From Cyathus striatus (lineage: Eukaryota > Basidiomycota > Agaricomycetes > Agaricales > Nidulariaceae), in NCBI GenBank assembly GCA_025738555.1, contig JAOVFP010000022.1, positions 62,001-126,000 on the forward strand: a stretch of 64,000 nt of DNA. The letters are read 5' to 3'. Positions 10,218-22,425 of the stretch are shown piece by piece. Under the pieces are notes generated by a model. The model saw nothing but the letters and a program-made list of their open reading frames with translations. It was not told where the DNA came from and made no database searches. The position numbers and the translations under genes were made by a program. Each line of letters starts with the position of its first letter. The stretch's first letter is position 1.

Positions 10218-12711
10218 CCAAGCTGCCTCTGCACCATTCAGTCCTTTTTGATATGCATAAATAAATTTGGAGGCTCAGTTTGCATATCTGCAACAAATAA
10301 GTAGTTAGTATAAATTCAAGCAGGTGCAGAAAAAAGATAAAGACTGGATAATTTGAATATGTGGTATATCATTCAAACACATTAGAACATTTTGTATCAT
10401 AGCATTTTGACCTGAAGTTTGTGTGGTGTTGCAATACCGAAATTTTGCAGCACCCCAATACTGCTCTATGAGATTCAATTCACAGTGATACTTTGGGTAA
10501 AAGTCACAGATATGACCATGCAAAGTAATAAGTTCTTCTAATTGAAACTTCTGATTGATGAAGTCAGACTGTGTGAAAAGAAGCCACCTGCAACAGCAGT
10601 TGGTTTGACCAGGCTCACAGTGGAAATCTTTGCACTGAGCACGCAATCCACTGTCTGGCCACAAGCCACACTCATGGATGATTTGTTCCATGCTCTTGCA
10701 CCATCCTGGCATGGTAGGGTGCTTGTCATTATAATACAAGGCTTGTATCTCCCCATTTTCTAGAGTGGTATTATGCATCTGAGGACCATCTTTACAATGT
10801 GTCCAGTTTTTAGATGGACCTTTTGGCATCTTTCTTGCAGAAAGGGCATCAGCTGCATGCTTCTGGTGACTTGGAGCATTGTCAAATAAAAAAAGACTTG
10901 TTGTGAGGCCATTAGTTTTTGCTTCAAAGACATCAATTGCATGATCAGTCTGTTTTACTAAATCATCTGCACTGAAATATCCATCATGTTTTTTACCCAC
11001 TCTGAAGACAATGCAAGAGTCCATGACCTCACCTGTTTCTCTAAATAGAAATAAACCAAAAATGGACAGATCAAACCGATAAGCTGGGACTTACTGATCT
11101 GTGTGAACAAGCCTGCCCCATTCTCATGTCAGAAATTCTGATATCATAATGGAAGTCCCCTCTCCTTTCCTCTGTGGTGTTGCCTTCTGGCTCTTATGAG
11201 TCCAGCACATCTTTCTCCTGTCGTTTTCATAAAAAGTTGATTCATCATGGGTAACAAGAATTAGACAGAAGCATTGTCCAGGTGGAACAGAAAATCCTTT
11301 TGGTATGTAAATGATATTCCCATCATTGTCAAGCCCATACATTCTCTTTTCATAGCCTTCCCATTGGTTCGAAAATTTGTCACAGTATTCAATGTTATCT
11401 GGCCTTTCATGACTGTCAAAATACATGCTATTTTTTAGTTTGCTGTAATGCCAATCATGCATGTCCAGCCAACATGTGGCAGAACTCAAGCTTATTGTCT
11501 TCTTCTTTATGCACATATCCTCAATCTTTGCTTGCATCTCCTCTGAGTTTGCAATGAAGTCAACAATATCTTGTGTGCATATATATCCAATTTTTGCCTT
11601 TTCTTGCAGATGGATTTGAATTGCCTGTGAAAAGTCTTCATCTCAAAGAATGGTGGACTGTATTTTGTTGTAGCGGTGATGTGGGAGTGTTTGTAGGTTA
11701 CTATCCAGATATTGGTGCAACCAGGTACATATGTTTTGAGCATGTGCTTCTCCATGGCCTTGAGAGTGTGATGCTATTAATGAAGCCTCATGCCAGGTAT
11801 AGCTGAGATTTGAATTGAGATATAGGTTGAGCATTCCAAGCATGCCCACCAGACAAGTACGAAAGAAGACATCAATGGTTTTGTCTTTACTTTTTACTGT
11901 AAGTGCTGCTTGTGCTTGCCTTAGCTTAGGATAATCCTTCCAGTTCTCCAGCTTCTTATCTGTTGCAGTAGCAATTGTACTATCTACAGGCTGTTCACCT
12001 GCATGTAGACCACACAACATCTCTTCAGCCATTTTCCATGTGTTCTCAATTGGAACAGCTTGAGTTGCTGTCTCAGGAGTTGCATGACTCAGATGCATCT
12101 CAGAGCCTGTCCCCACAATGCTTTCAACACTGGAATGGATCTCAGGTGTGTATATTTGTTCCTTTTAGCTCTGTTAATGACAATATATGGAATTCTGAAC
12201 TCCAACACACCTGCTCAATCATGTCCTCAGTCTCATTGTGCTCACAAACTTGCTCCACTGCCTCAACCTCCTTTATGTTATCATTTACAGCTGCTTCAGC
12301 ATTCTTTTTCTGTTTATTATTTCATATCTGGGAAAAAAATGCAGCCACTGATGGGTAGCCCTTTTCTGCAAGATCACGGCCTTTCTGTAAATGTCAACAC
12401 TTGGACCTGCTAGAATTACCCAGATATTGTTTAGGCCTCTTCAAATTTGCATTTTTATCCTTTTCAGCCTGTTCTGCAGCTTTTTGTGCAAGGATTAATG
12501 TGTGTGCAAAGCTCTCTAGCACTGTTTCTGCAGTTTCCTCCTCTATATCTGAATCATCAGAGTCTGACTCACAGTCACTGAACTCTGCAAGATTATATGT
12601 TGTACTTGGCTTGTAAACATTGCCTACCCTGTCCTGCATCATTCCTGCATCAAAATCCACATCCACTATGCTTTCAGGAGGTGGTAGGAGAGTGGAGCTG
12701 AAGCTATCCAC

Positions 12712-13354
12712 AAGACTGCTGTCAACACTGTTTACAGTTGTGCTGGGTTGATTTTTGTCAATTTTGTGGCTGTCTCATCCCTTTGCAAGGTTTAATGCAC
12801 AAGCTCAATTGGCTTTCAACTGTGGAGGCATTGCATACTGGAAATTTTGGCTGTTTTATGGGCCTTCTACCTGCTCTCCCTCTCCTCTGACATGCTATGT
12901 AGGTCACATGATTTGTGACATTGTCACGATTTGTCACGATTGTGACAGGCCAAATCTCAGAGCCTGAAATTCCAACATGGTGTCAAACACATTGGAATGT
13001 GTCAATTATATGTTTTCTGCAATAAAAAAAAATTGTGTAATAACTTTTTGAAAATTATGTCTTTTTGTATTTTTATTTCTGGTAACAACAGTTTACATCA
13101 TTCTAAATACATTCCAGAGATCATAACTGAAAAAGAGTTGCTTGAGGTTGAGCAGATGTTGTCTATGTTCAACAGCAAGTTTGCTTATGTAAAGGGGTGC
13201 TGGATTTTGGTGAGGAGTATCTTATGTAGAATAAGTGGATTATATTTGAGGCAGAAATGGAGGATAACTAGCACTTGTGAGACCTGTTGTGTGTACATTG
13301 TTTACAGCAAGTTGATACCATGATACCACTTTCTCCAGAAAATTACAGTCCATG
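12712..13354. other. Unassigned flank of DDE transposon
   Basis: No recognisable gene. The plus-strand frame 12997-13323 has no known motif. There are short repeated TTGTGACA/TTGTCACGA-type words near 12915-12950, which could be subterminal to the transposon. Confidence 0.4.
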
Positions 13355-13359
13355 AGCAT

Positions 13360-14432
13360 AAAGTACCTAGTTTAGCGCAACGTAGTGTAAATGTAAATAT
13401 TAATAATAAAACTCACACCATGTACACTCACTAAGAAAGTGCTTGGTGGGTAAGACTCGGATGCAAGGTGCCTCCAGGCGAAGTAAGGTATAGAAATGGT
13501 GTCGAAAACCGACGTTCGAGAGGGAGTGCACACTTAGCGAACGCTTTGATGCGCGTTTTGATGCGCGTTCCTTAATCTCGGACTTAACACGGGCTTATGA
13601 CTTCACACTTCGCATTGCACTTAGAATCTCAAAGCTCACACAAATATTTAAGCATGATGCTAGATGGTATTTCTCGGGGCACAGGAGACTGCCCTTCCTC
13701 TACTTTACTCTACCTATTAAATATTATACAGGACTACGGCTAGAGGAACTATATAGTTAGGACAAATACAGTAATTTTACACATTAGCTAAGCAGTAAGA
13801 TAGACTTTTGGACTGGATACAGACGTCTGGGATGGACCAGAGTAATTCACGCATGTACAAACATACGAGCGCCAAGAATGCGTCCATATGGGAAGATAAC
13901 AAAGAACAATAAATCATCCTGCAGGTGAGATGCTCCATATGAAGGCGTGATGCCGCGTGCTTTGACACGTGGAAATGGGAAACACTGAATAAGCTGGCCG
14001 GGAATGCCGGGTCTCAGGCCTATCCAGGTGCCTATGGCGTGCTGATGCACAGCGCTGGTCCAGCGTGGTTAGATAGCGGCATTTGCTGTGAGTCTAAATC
14101 CCCGTGCTTTTCCTATGGCGCAATAACATATGACTTTGATAACCTATTATTAGAATAGACACGCGCTTAGCTCGATCTCCGGCCTTACTGGTAACTATTT
14201 CCCACCGATATCGAGAATAAACTCTAACCTCGGTGTTTCTATTTTTAGGTGCTTTCCTACTTAGGCTAGACATGTCCCTTATTAGCGCGAATAATTCCCA
14301 CGCTAGCTAACGGTCCGGGACCTCTACCTTAGCTACTAAATACAACCCATAGATATTATACCGTTTGTAAGTAGCACTTTAGAATATTGAAATAAATGTT
14401 TTATAGTGGGTAGAACTACGCTAGGTGTATTA
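13360..14432. repeat. 1.07-kb dispersed repeat, copy 1 (solo-LTR-like)
   Basis: Starts AAAGTACCTAG and ends CTAGGTGTATTA. It is flanked by the 5-bp duplication AGCAT (13355-13359 and 14433-14437). The same sequence recurs at 31523-34120, there flanked by CAGCT. The 5-bp duplication and lack of coding content fit a solo LTR, although the ends are not the canonical TG and CA. Confidence 0.75.
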
Positions 14433-14437
14433 AGCAT

Positions 14438-14764
14438 TCAGACAAGTGCCATATGCTATTGAAAACAGCAATTTGTCGATCTGCTACATTAGACTTGTTG
14501 TTTCCATTGCATGACTGATAAGTATGCAACAATCAACTCCGAGCACAAGTCACCTTGAGTTAACACACACACAACCACATACAAAGAACATGGCACAATT
14601 TCTTGTTTGTACATGCAGCCGCATTTTTTTATGAGAGTTTTCCTGCTCCACAGAGCATCGACAGTGGTAGCAACGACATAAAGGACAACAACTGGAGTGT
14701 GTAAAATAGTGGTGGGGATGCTTAAAATGGTGCTGGGTGTATGTGACTTAAACTTAAAGGGAGG
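14438..14764. other. Unassigned spacer
   Basis: No recognisable gene; a short minus-strand open frame (14489-14833) overlaps the start of the next inverted-repeat element. Confidence 0.4.
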
Positions 14765-16915
14765 GACCTGCTTTAGCTGTATGAAGTTCCGATAGGGGAA
14801 AAACCTGGCAAAGCAAAATTCACTTGCCACCATAACTCCTGGCAGGCAAAATTCACAATACTGCTGTTTTTTTTTGATATTTCTGTAATCTTATGTTATT
14901 TATATTGTTGAATGTATTTATTTGCCTATTATACAGAAGTTAATCATATAAAAAATACTTACTATTGCACTATTCATGTATGATCTGCTTGCTTGTAGTT
15001 CATTTCAATATTTCCCACAATCATTAGTTATTGTCTTCCAACATATTAAACGCTCTCAATGCTCTCAATTTCTGTATATATCTCAGTATATATATCTTCA
15101 ACACTTGATATTTTGAAAATATGTAGACAAAGACACGATTAATTAGACATGAGCTTGACCACAGATATAGAGCATTTATAAGCACACCAATACATTCTTG
15201 ATATTGGCATGTTATGTCAATTATTTCATTGCATTTTCTCAAATAGAATTGTACCTATAGTATCCATGGTACTTGACTGAATTTGGTGTTGAGTATAATG
15301 TATGTTGATGTTGAGTCCTCATAGTATGAGTCAACCAAGCTCAATATAATAAGTCTTTATGTCACAGGCTACTGCTGATTGGAATATGTCTGCAATCAAC
15401 ACTTCCAGTATACTAAGAGATAAGTAGTGAATAGATATCTAACTAGAGTATCCATTCTTTTTGGTGATGGGCAAGACTTAGAACTAAGCTATAAGTCAAG
15501 TCTGGGGAACTAAGATTCACACAATGTTTAAAGGGTTTGAAAAGAGATGTATTCAGTACAGTAACCCAAGGGATTTTATACATTTCAAGCACTATATCAC
15601 TAGAATATTCTACAAAAAGGAAAAAGTTTGTATCCAGTTCTACTTGCTTCTTGAAAAAACATCTAACGGCTTTCTTGTTCAATCAAACATAGTACCACAT
15701 GATGATTGAGCAGTTCTGCTGCTAATAGAGAGCACAACACATGAAGACAAAATAAAAGTAAAGAAATAAGAGAAAAAGAGAAAGGTGAGAAAATTATGTA
15801 CCTAATAGATAGTTGAATACCTATATCCATAACACCTCTGTAGCTTGAATTTGATCCACATATATATATATAAATCTGGAAAGCAATGTAATGCAACATG
15901 TACCTAGTTTTTAACTGATGATCAGTGAGCAACTGTGCTAAGTATTGCTGTATAATAGATTTCCTAGCCTTTTTGAATTGCTTATCTTTTTCATCAATAG
16001 TCTGCCTTGCACATTCTCAATATGTGAGGTTCATTCCTTCAAAATCCACATGATACCACACATATCCCATCCAATATTATTCCACTATTCATTATCATAA
16101 ATTGGAGCCCATAACTTGTTATCCACGCATGAGACCACATGTGAAACAGGAGGTGGTGTGAATGCGAAACCTTTTCGAAACTTTCGGATTGAATTCTGCG
16201 CTTTGACAACAGCAAGGAAATATAGAATGTCATGATCCCTTATATTGTCTAAAGTTACCATGGAGATATCACCAAGTACAAGCATTTTAAAAACCTTTGC
16301 AATCATAATATTCATGTCTGAGTACTTGCAGTCTTGCATGTGAGCTGGAGAACCTTTGGAGAATTTTGATTATCATATTTCACTGTAGCTTGAACACACT
16401 GCTTTGCATTTCATCTTGATTTTTTTACACTAGCTTGTTGTCCATTTCCAAGACAGCAGCCCAATACTCGAGTCCATAGGTTGTCAACTTAGGGATTGCT
16501 TATCATTCTTACCAGATACTTATCATTGCCCATTTCAAAGCAAGCACCTATTTTCTTCTTATTTTACTGGAACATTGAGCACTGAAGATATTTACAGATA
16601 TATTGAAAGTTGATTGAGAGCATTGAGAGTGTTTAATATGTTGGGAAGATGATAACTAATGACCATGGGAAATATTGAAATGAACTACAAGCAAGCAGAT
16701 CATACATGAATAGTGCAATAGTACATATTTTTTATATGATTAACTTCTGTATAATAGGCAAATAAATACATTCAACAATATAAATAACATAGGATTACAG
16801 AAATATCAAAAAAAAAACAGCAGTATTGTGAATTTTGCCTGCCAGGAGTTACAGCAGCAAGCAAATTTTGCTTCACCAGGTTTTTCCCCTATTGGAACTT
16901 CATATAGCCAAGGCT
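14765..16915. mobile_element. Inverted-repeat element with about 310-bp arms
   Basis: Sequence from about 14765 to 15075 is repeated inverted at about 16606-16915. Both arms carry GAAGTTCC, then a GGGGAAAAACCTGG-type motif, CTCCTGGCAGGCAAAATTCAC and a T-rich tract. About 1.5 kb lies between the arms with no recognisable transposase. It is probably a non-autonomous TIR element; exact ends and target duplication were not resolved. Confidence 0.7.
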
Positions 16916-16983
16916 GGGCATTGTTCTGCATTGATATGAAAGGGGCAGGTACTGGACTCTTTCAACCAAGTGTTCAGTCACAC

Positions 16984-17464
16984 TCTGTAAAAAAGGAAGT
17001 GCATGGTAAAGTCATTGTTAGCTCTGGGTTTATGCCTGTATGCATGGACTTAGCATGAATGATCTGTAAATGAGCTGGTAATGTCAGAAATATGTCTATA
17101 AGTAAATTTGATTTAAATGCTAAATTCTACCATATACAGGCCACTGAAATTGAATCTAACTACATAGTATTGTTTGCTATACATGTATATGTATATGTTC
17201 CAAATTTTAAGAGAAGAAGGTAAGAGCTGAAATTGCCATATGTTTTTGAAATGTTTTTGGAACTTTTCAGTATCACACTTGTTGTGACTGAGCCAAGGAA
17301 ATTGTGACATACTGAATTGTGACTGATAGCATGCTTCTGACATGCACAGCTCATTTACAGGCCATTAACAGCTCATTGGCATGTCATTTGTAAGTCATTC
17401 ATGTGCAAATGTATAAATTCAGAGCTAACAATGACTTTACCATGCACTTCCTTTTTTACAGAGA
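16984..17464. mobile_element. Fold-back element, about 100-bp arms
   Basis: CTGTAAAAAAGGAAGTGCAT and the following sequence at about 16984-17088 is repeated inverted at about 17337-17464. The spacer has no coding features. It directly follows the preceding inverted-repeat element. Confidence 0.65.
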
Positions 17465-18154
17465 ATCACTTGTCACACAGGGCATTTGAACTGAACACTT
17501 GAGCACATTTGTCACACATCACAGGCTGCTATGAATATAAGTTTTGAGACAAATACAATGCTTAATTAGCCAATTTTTCTGCCTGTGCTGGGGGGCTGTA
17601 GGGGCATGAACAGAACTGCCAGGTGTCATGTACCAGCCCAGGGTTTGGACACTTAGTCAAATCAATTTTTTGCATCACACACCAGAAGCCATGAACAAGC
17701 GGTTGAAAGTCTCCAGTATGTGTTTCCAATACATTTTAAGCACTCAGTCACATGAATTCTAAAAAAATAAACACATTTTTATTAGTTGGTTGCAAAGAAT
17801 CTTAATCCTAACTAAGCACAAGTTACTCAATATTTTAAAGCATACTCATGATCAGATTCTCCATAGTGAATAAGGACATGTTGGGTATGATGTAGTGCTT
17901 TGTAAGGTGACTACTTGTCTGAATGTGTACTGTTAAGTATGGAGCATGACAGTGTTATGATCCAAGCTGGTCTCATGATATCTTGATAATGTAGTGTCTA
18001 ATCTTGTAATATTATAATCACATGACTTGTCACTACACTTGTAAGTTGTATGATGAAGTCAAAGTATAAACAGTTGTACTTGTTGTACATACTAATGGAC
18101 TTGGCAGCATTCTCACAGTAACACTTGAGAAGCAAATAGAAGTAGCAGTGTTCT
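17465..18154. other. Unassigned intergenic stretch
   Basis: AT-rich; nothing recognisable on either strand. Confidence 0.4.
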
Positions 18155-18163
18155 AGGTGGGAG

Positions 18164-19509
18164 CAGACTCCAAACCAGTCACTTTCCGCGCGTTCAAGTC
18201 GGCTAACGCTGTTATATCCGAAGAACTTGAACTTGAATGCGCTACAAGCGACTGGCAAAACTTGTAAGGTCGGTCACATGGTTTTGTTCCCATGGGCTCT
18301 CACATGGTGGACATTTTGCTGTCAGGTTCCGTGTTGTCATGTAACCTGAAGTGTAACCTGTCAGGTATACTGTCAAGTGGCTCATCGTCTGATAATCAGT
18401 GACAAATGCGCAAGGCCAGATAACTGAAATTGAGCTGGACTGAATTATGTAAGACTCATTGACAATGGCTGAAAACAAGCGGTCGCGTGTTCAATTCATG
18501 TGCAGTGTAAAATTCCACTTGACGAAAAGTGTGGGACTTGATACGTTTTGGCAGTTTACCAGAGATTATTTAACATTTTATCATTATGCTATTGTTTAAA
18601 TGCCTGTATAAAATAACTACAGAACAACAGCAGCAAAAAGTTAAGAGTTTTTCATTATGGTCTAAGCTTTCATGCATCAGTTGAGAACGAATATCCTCAA
18701 ATAAAAGTGTGTTCCAAATTTACGCCTAGTAGGACTTGAACCAGTGACCTTCCGCTATTCAAAACAAAACTTTTGACGACAATGATAACTACCAGTAGTG
18801 CATAAACCTTTATTATAGTTATCACCCAGCTATTACTTATTCTGCCATTGAACTCCCACTCACCTGCATGTTTTGTATTCTGCTGCTTACCTGCAAATGT
18901 AAACACGGAATCTCTTCCAGACAGTGATAATTGTTTAGCTAGTAACATTTAATACCGATCATACCTTCTGTAAAATGTTGGTTATTATTAAAATAACAGC
19001 TGAGAGGTTTAGAATCAATACACATTTATTATGTAGTCATAAATCATAGCCTATTGGATAAATTATAATTTAATGGAATCTGTTTTCACTCACATATTCA
19101 ATGTAATCTAATGTTATTATATACAGATATTAAAAGATAAAAACAGCTTTGACTTTATAACTTTACATGGAGGATGAATTGAACATGCGACCACTTGTTT
19201 TCAGCCATTGTCAATGAGTCTTACATAATTCAGTCCAGCTCAATTTCAGTTATCCGGCCTCGCACATTTGTCACTGATTATCAGACGATGAGCCACTTGA
19301 CAGTATACCTGACAGGTTACACTTCAGGTTACATGACAGCACGGAACCTGACAGCAAAATGCCTGCCGTGTGAGAGCCCATGGGAACAAAACCACGTGAC
19401 CGACCTTACAAGTTTTGCCAGTCGCTTGTAGCGCATTCAAGTTCAAGTTCTTCAGATATAACAGCATTAGCCGACTTGAACGCACGGAAAGCGACTGGTT
19501 TGGAGTCTG
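18164..19509. mobile_element. Non-autonomous Mutator-like (MULE-type) element, 1346 bp
   Basis: Terminal inverted repeats of about 336 bp (18164-18499 and 19174-19509) begin CAGACTCCAAACC. They are flanked by a perfect 9-bp duplication AGGTGGGAG (18155-18163 and 19510-19518). Long TIRs with a 9-bp TSD are the hallmark of Mutator-superfamily elements. The interior has no transposase but carries a tRNA-related sequence. The 78-codon open frames in each TIR are the same sequence seen twice and are probably incidental. Confidence 0.9.
18722..18805 (-). repeat. tRNA-related sequence inside the MULE
   Basis: The minus strand contains a good B box, GGTTCAAGTCC, preceded by a tRNA-like run (GGTAGTTATCATTGTCGTC). 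Stem pairing is poor, so this is a pseudo-tRNA or SINE fragment. Confidence 0.4.
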
Positions 19510-19518
19510 AGGTGGGAG

Positions 19519-20715
19519 GTGATAGAGAGGAATAGCCAGCTATATTGGATGATAGCTAAACTAAGATCAAGCTGAGGGAGCCTGATCAGAATACATGAGC
19601 TATTTATACAAAAGAAGCATGGTCTGTTCACAGAAGGCTATGCTACTTATAAATAGAGTCTATGATTTGCCATGACTTGGCAGAGGTCCACAGTAAAGGT
19701 GAAATGCATACATAAAGAGATGAAACATATCAGTAAGCAAAGTCTATGCCAGTAGTATGACAAACCAGGGTGATGGGGATCAGCAAGGGGTTAAGGGGTA
19801 AGAAGTAAGGGATGATGAAGGCAAAACATGTATCAGTACTATAAATAGATGGTCATGTGAAAAGAGAGGGGTCTGGCAGGGTTGAGAAGAGGAAAGTGTA
19901 GCAGACAGTGTCCAATCTGTCACTAGTGTTCTAAATGAGTTGTTAAGTTTCTGGCAGTGTCTTGAAGTAATACAAGTCTTATAGGATTACTAAAGACTTG
20001 TACAGAGTTTTGAGAGGAGTAGTGAAGGTAAGTTTGGTGGATTAAGGGTAGAGATGGAAGGTTAAGAATATAAACAGTTAGTTAAGGTTCTTGCCTGTGC
20101 AAGAGCTTTAACTTATAGATGAGTTAAGCAGTACTGAGTATTAAGTGGATAAGAACAGAAGTACACCAAGCCCCTACAGCTAGAAGCTTAGTGTGAATAA
20201 CAGATAAATGCTGTGTGTGAATCAGACTGGAATTGACTGAGGGATGTAGCTACATGAGTGGGGTTTATATGCCTTTTGGAACTACCTAGGTAGAAATATG
20301 TACCATGATTAATAATACACTAAGTAAGAGTGATTTGTAGCAAAGGAATAAAGATAAAGGTAGAGGAATACAGGAAAGAGGAAGGGAATATGTATAAAGG
20401 GCACACGGTGGCATTGGAGAAGTTAATATTGATGTGAGTGCTTTGCCAAGCATTGTGATTGGTCAGCACTAAGTCATGTGCTATTCACTTTGGGAAGGTA
20501 CAGTGTTTACTTTGGCATGTCAGTTTTGGGATATTGCTTAGTGTGTTAACTTTAGTGCTTGCTGAGTAATAATTGATTGATTAGTAATATTGTGGACTTC
20601 ATCAGAATTTGTAGTGATCTTGGGGATAATCGAGGGTGTGGAACATTGTTAATTGTCCTGAGATCAGGGTATAGTAAATAGAGTGAATTATGGTTGGTTA
20701 GGATAAGTACAGGAA
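19519..20715. other. Purine-rich unassigned region
   Basis: Strong A/G bias on the plus strand and no open frame of note. It probably derives from old repeats; no domain seen. Confidence 0.4.
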
Positions 20716-20720
20716 CCAAT

Positions 20721-21109
20721 TGTTAGGATTTCACACTTTATCTTATCTAATCCATATATCTTATCTTATCACAGTCACCTGACACATATCACCTGACATA
20801 CAATGTGGATACCATGCATATTGACATGCATTATTCATCAAGACTACAGGCACAGTCCACAGTTCAGCCATGCTTGTTACATACATAGTACATGAGTTTG
20901 CACAGTAGAAGCACAGTAAACATGTGTTATAGTGTAGGTTAGATTACATGTGATTTCCTCATGGACTCTTATTATAAATACAGTCATTTTAGTTAGATAT
21001 TCTCTATTCTTGTGCTAGTTTATTCCAGACTTGCAATAAGATTCACTTCATCTTCCTTTCTTCATTGTTTGAGTTCGACTTCGAGCATTTTGCTTGTCTG
21101 TCACTAACA
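20721..21109. repeat. Solo LTR, 389 bp
   Basis: Begins TGTTAGGATT and ends CACTAACA, so the ends are inverted TGTTAG/CTAACA. It is flanked by a perfect 5-bp duplication CCAAT (20716-20720 and 21110-21114). There is no internal coding region, as expected after LTR-LTR recombination. Strand cannot be set. Confidence 0.85.
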
Positions 21110-21712
21110 CCAATGGACTATGTATATTAGGTGTTTTTGTACATAGGCCAGTAGGGTTCCCTACAGCTTAAAGAAATATCAGTTTGAAAAAGCAATCGAT
21201 TGGCAAGGGGTTCACTAGTTAGTCTATACTCAAAAAATATGGACAAGAAGAGTTGAATTGGTGGAGGATGTCGATGAAGGGATGAAGTTATGGTGTTGAA
21301 TGTCAGAATGTAGCATTGCCCCGTTTGACCCAAAGACAAATTTTGGTGAAATTTGCTTTTATCTCAATTTGCAGTTCTGTTGAACATTGGTTAAAAAGCG
21401 GTGGAGGTTGGAACCAAGTTGGACTTGAGTTGAACGGTAAGTAACCATACTAAAGTACTTGAAGTCGCGTTGAATCACAGCCGGTCACGTAAGTTATGTG
21501 TGTTTAGTTTAAAGGGGTTCACCAAAGAAACTAAAGCTTCAGCCAAATAGTGGCAAAATACAGTAACTGAGTAAGCAGCGCGTCCACTTAACGTCCACTT
21601 CCAATCCACTTCGATGATTTTATCGCCATTTCTACTTTCACCTTAATCATCTTCGCGTGATATTGAAAGTATGTGTAAAGAAGGATTTCGATTACTATTG
21701 ACGTGTCGTATA

Positions 21713-22423
21713 CTGGATCATTTCGACCGATTGTTCGGTCACGCGTCACACGACGTCTAGAAACAGAACAATTTTGACAAATGTCACGCGTCCCGAGGAG
21801 CACCGAACAAAGGTTCAGTGAAACAAAAAAAGGCCAAAATTAGACACAAAAAATCGGTTTTTTCGTTATTAACTGTATGTACTGGATTTCTAATGTTCCT
21901 CCCAAGCTTTTGTAAAATACAGTGTTTTAAAAAAATGTTCTCTCCCCCTGCCTAAGTTCTGGAGTTGTGTCAGTTAGTAATGTATCAACCATTTCAACAA
22001 GCGTGCTTTCTGCATCTGTTGCGAGTTGAAGTCCAAAAAATGAGTCACGGCCAGTGGAGTTTTCGATGTGGTCCAATACCGCTGTCTTTAATCTAACTTT
22101 CGATGTTATATCTCGTGTTGATTGGATAAAAATGACATACTGTACTTACCTCAAATTCTATAAACAAAGTGTTTGTTGCGTGTATTCTCTACTATTACTA
22201 AATAAATACTACTCATTGTTACAGTATTGGTATTGGTACTTATTGTTTGTCAATTGTAGAAATACTTACTTGGTTTTGTTTTTAGCAAGTCCCATAGTTC
22301 GCTCTTAAAGGGTATGAACAAATTTGAATGATGTCACGCACTAAAATATGCCACGAACAGAACAATGAACTGAAAATTTCGGTCACACAAAATGTCAGCG
22401 AACAATCGGTCGAAATGATCCAG
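21713..22423. mobile_element. Tc1/mariner-type MITE, 711 bp
   Basis: Terminal inverted repeats CTGGATCATTTCGACCGATT (about 26 bp) face each other at 21713 and 22423. A TA dinucleotide lies on both sides (21711-21712 and 22424-22425), the target duplication typical of Tc1/mariner and pogo elements. There is no transposase inside. Confidence 0.8.
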
Positions 22424-22425
22424 TA

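Larger units (their letters stand above)
8455..12711 (-). pseudogene. Basidiomycete DDE endonuclease transposase, interrupted by an LTR element
   Basis: This matches the large DDE-superfamily endonuclease expanded in mushrooms. It reads minus from Met at 12711: an acidic N-terminus, a helical region (LTVKSKDKTIDVFF, LSYTWHEASL), then the catalytic core with D in THDESTFYEND, D in LFDNAPSHQK and E in YHCELNLIEQYWG, and a C-terminal tail ending in HRTLPPQM near 8500. The catalytic residues are intact, but in-frame TGA codons lie at 12324-12322, 11645-11643, 11126-11124 and 10277-10275. An LTR retrotransposon (8547-10217) splits the C-terminal exon between an Ala-Ala-Trp and the following WANKKY-type sequence. 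I could not define the TIRs of this transposon. Confidence 0.8.

Noticed and set aside
18722..18805. Functional tRNA gene
   Set aside because: The B box is good but T-stem and acceptor pairing fail.
18242..19431. Two identical 78-codon open frames on opposite strands
   Set aside because: They are the two terminal inverted repeats of the MULE-type element read twice, not genes.
20721..21109. End of a full-length LTR retrotransposon
   Set aside because: No second LTR or internal coding region lies nearby and the CCAAT duplication sits directly at both ends, so it is a solo LTR.
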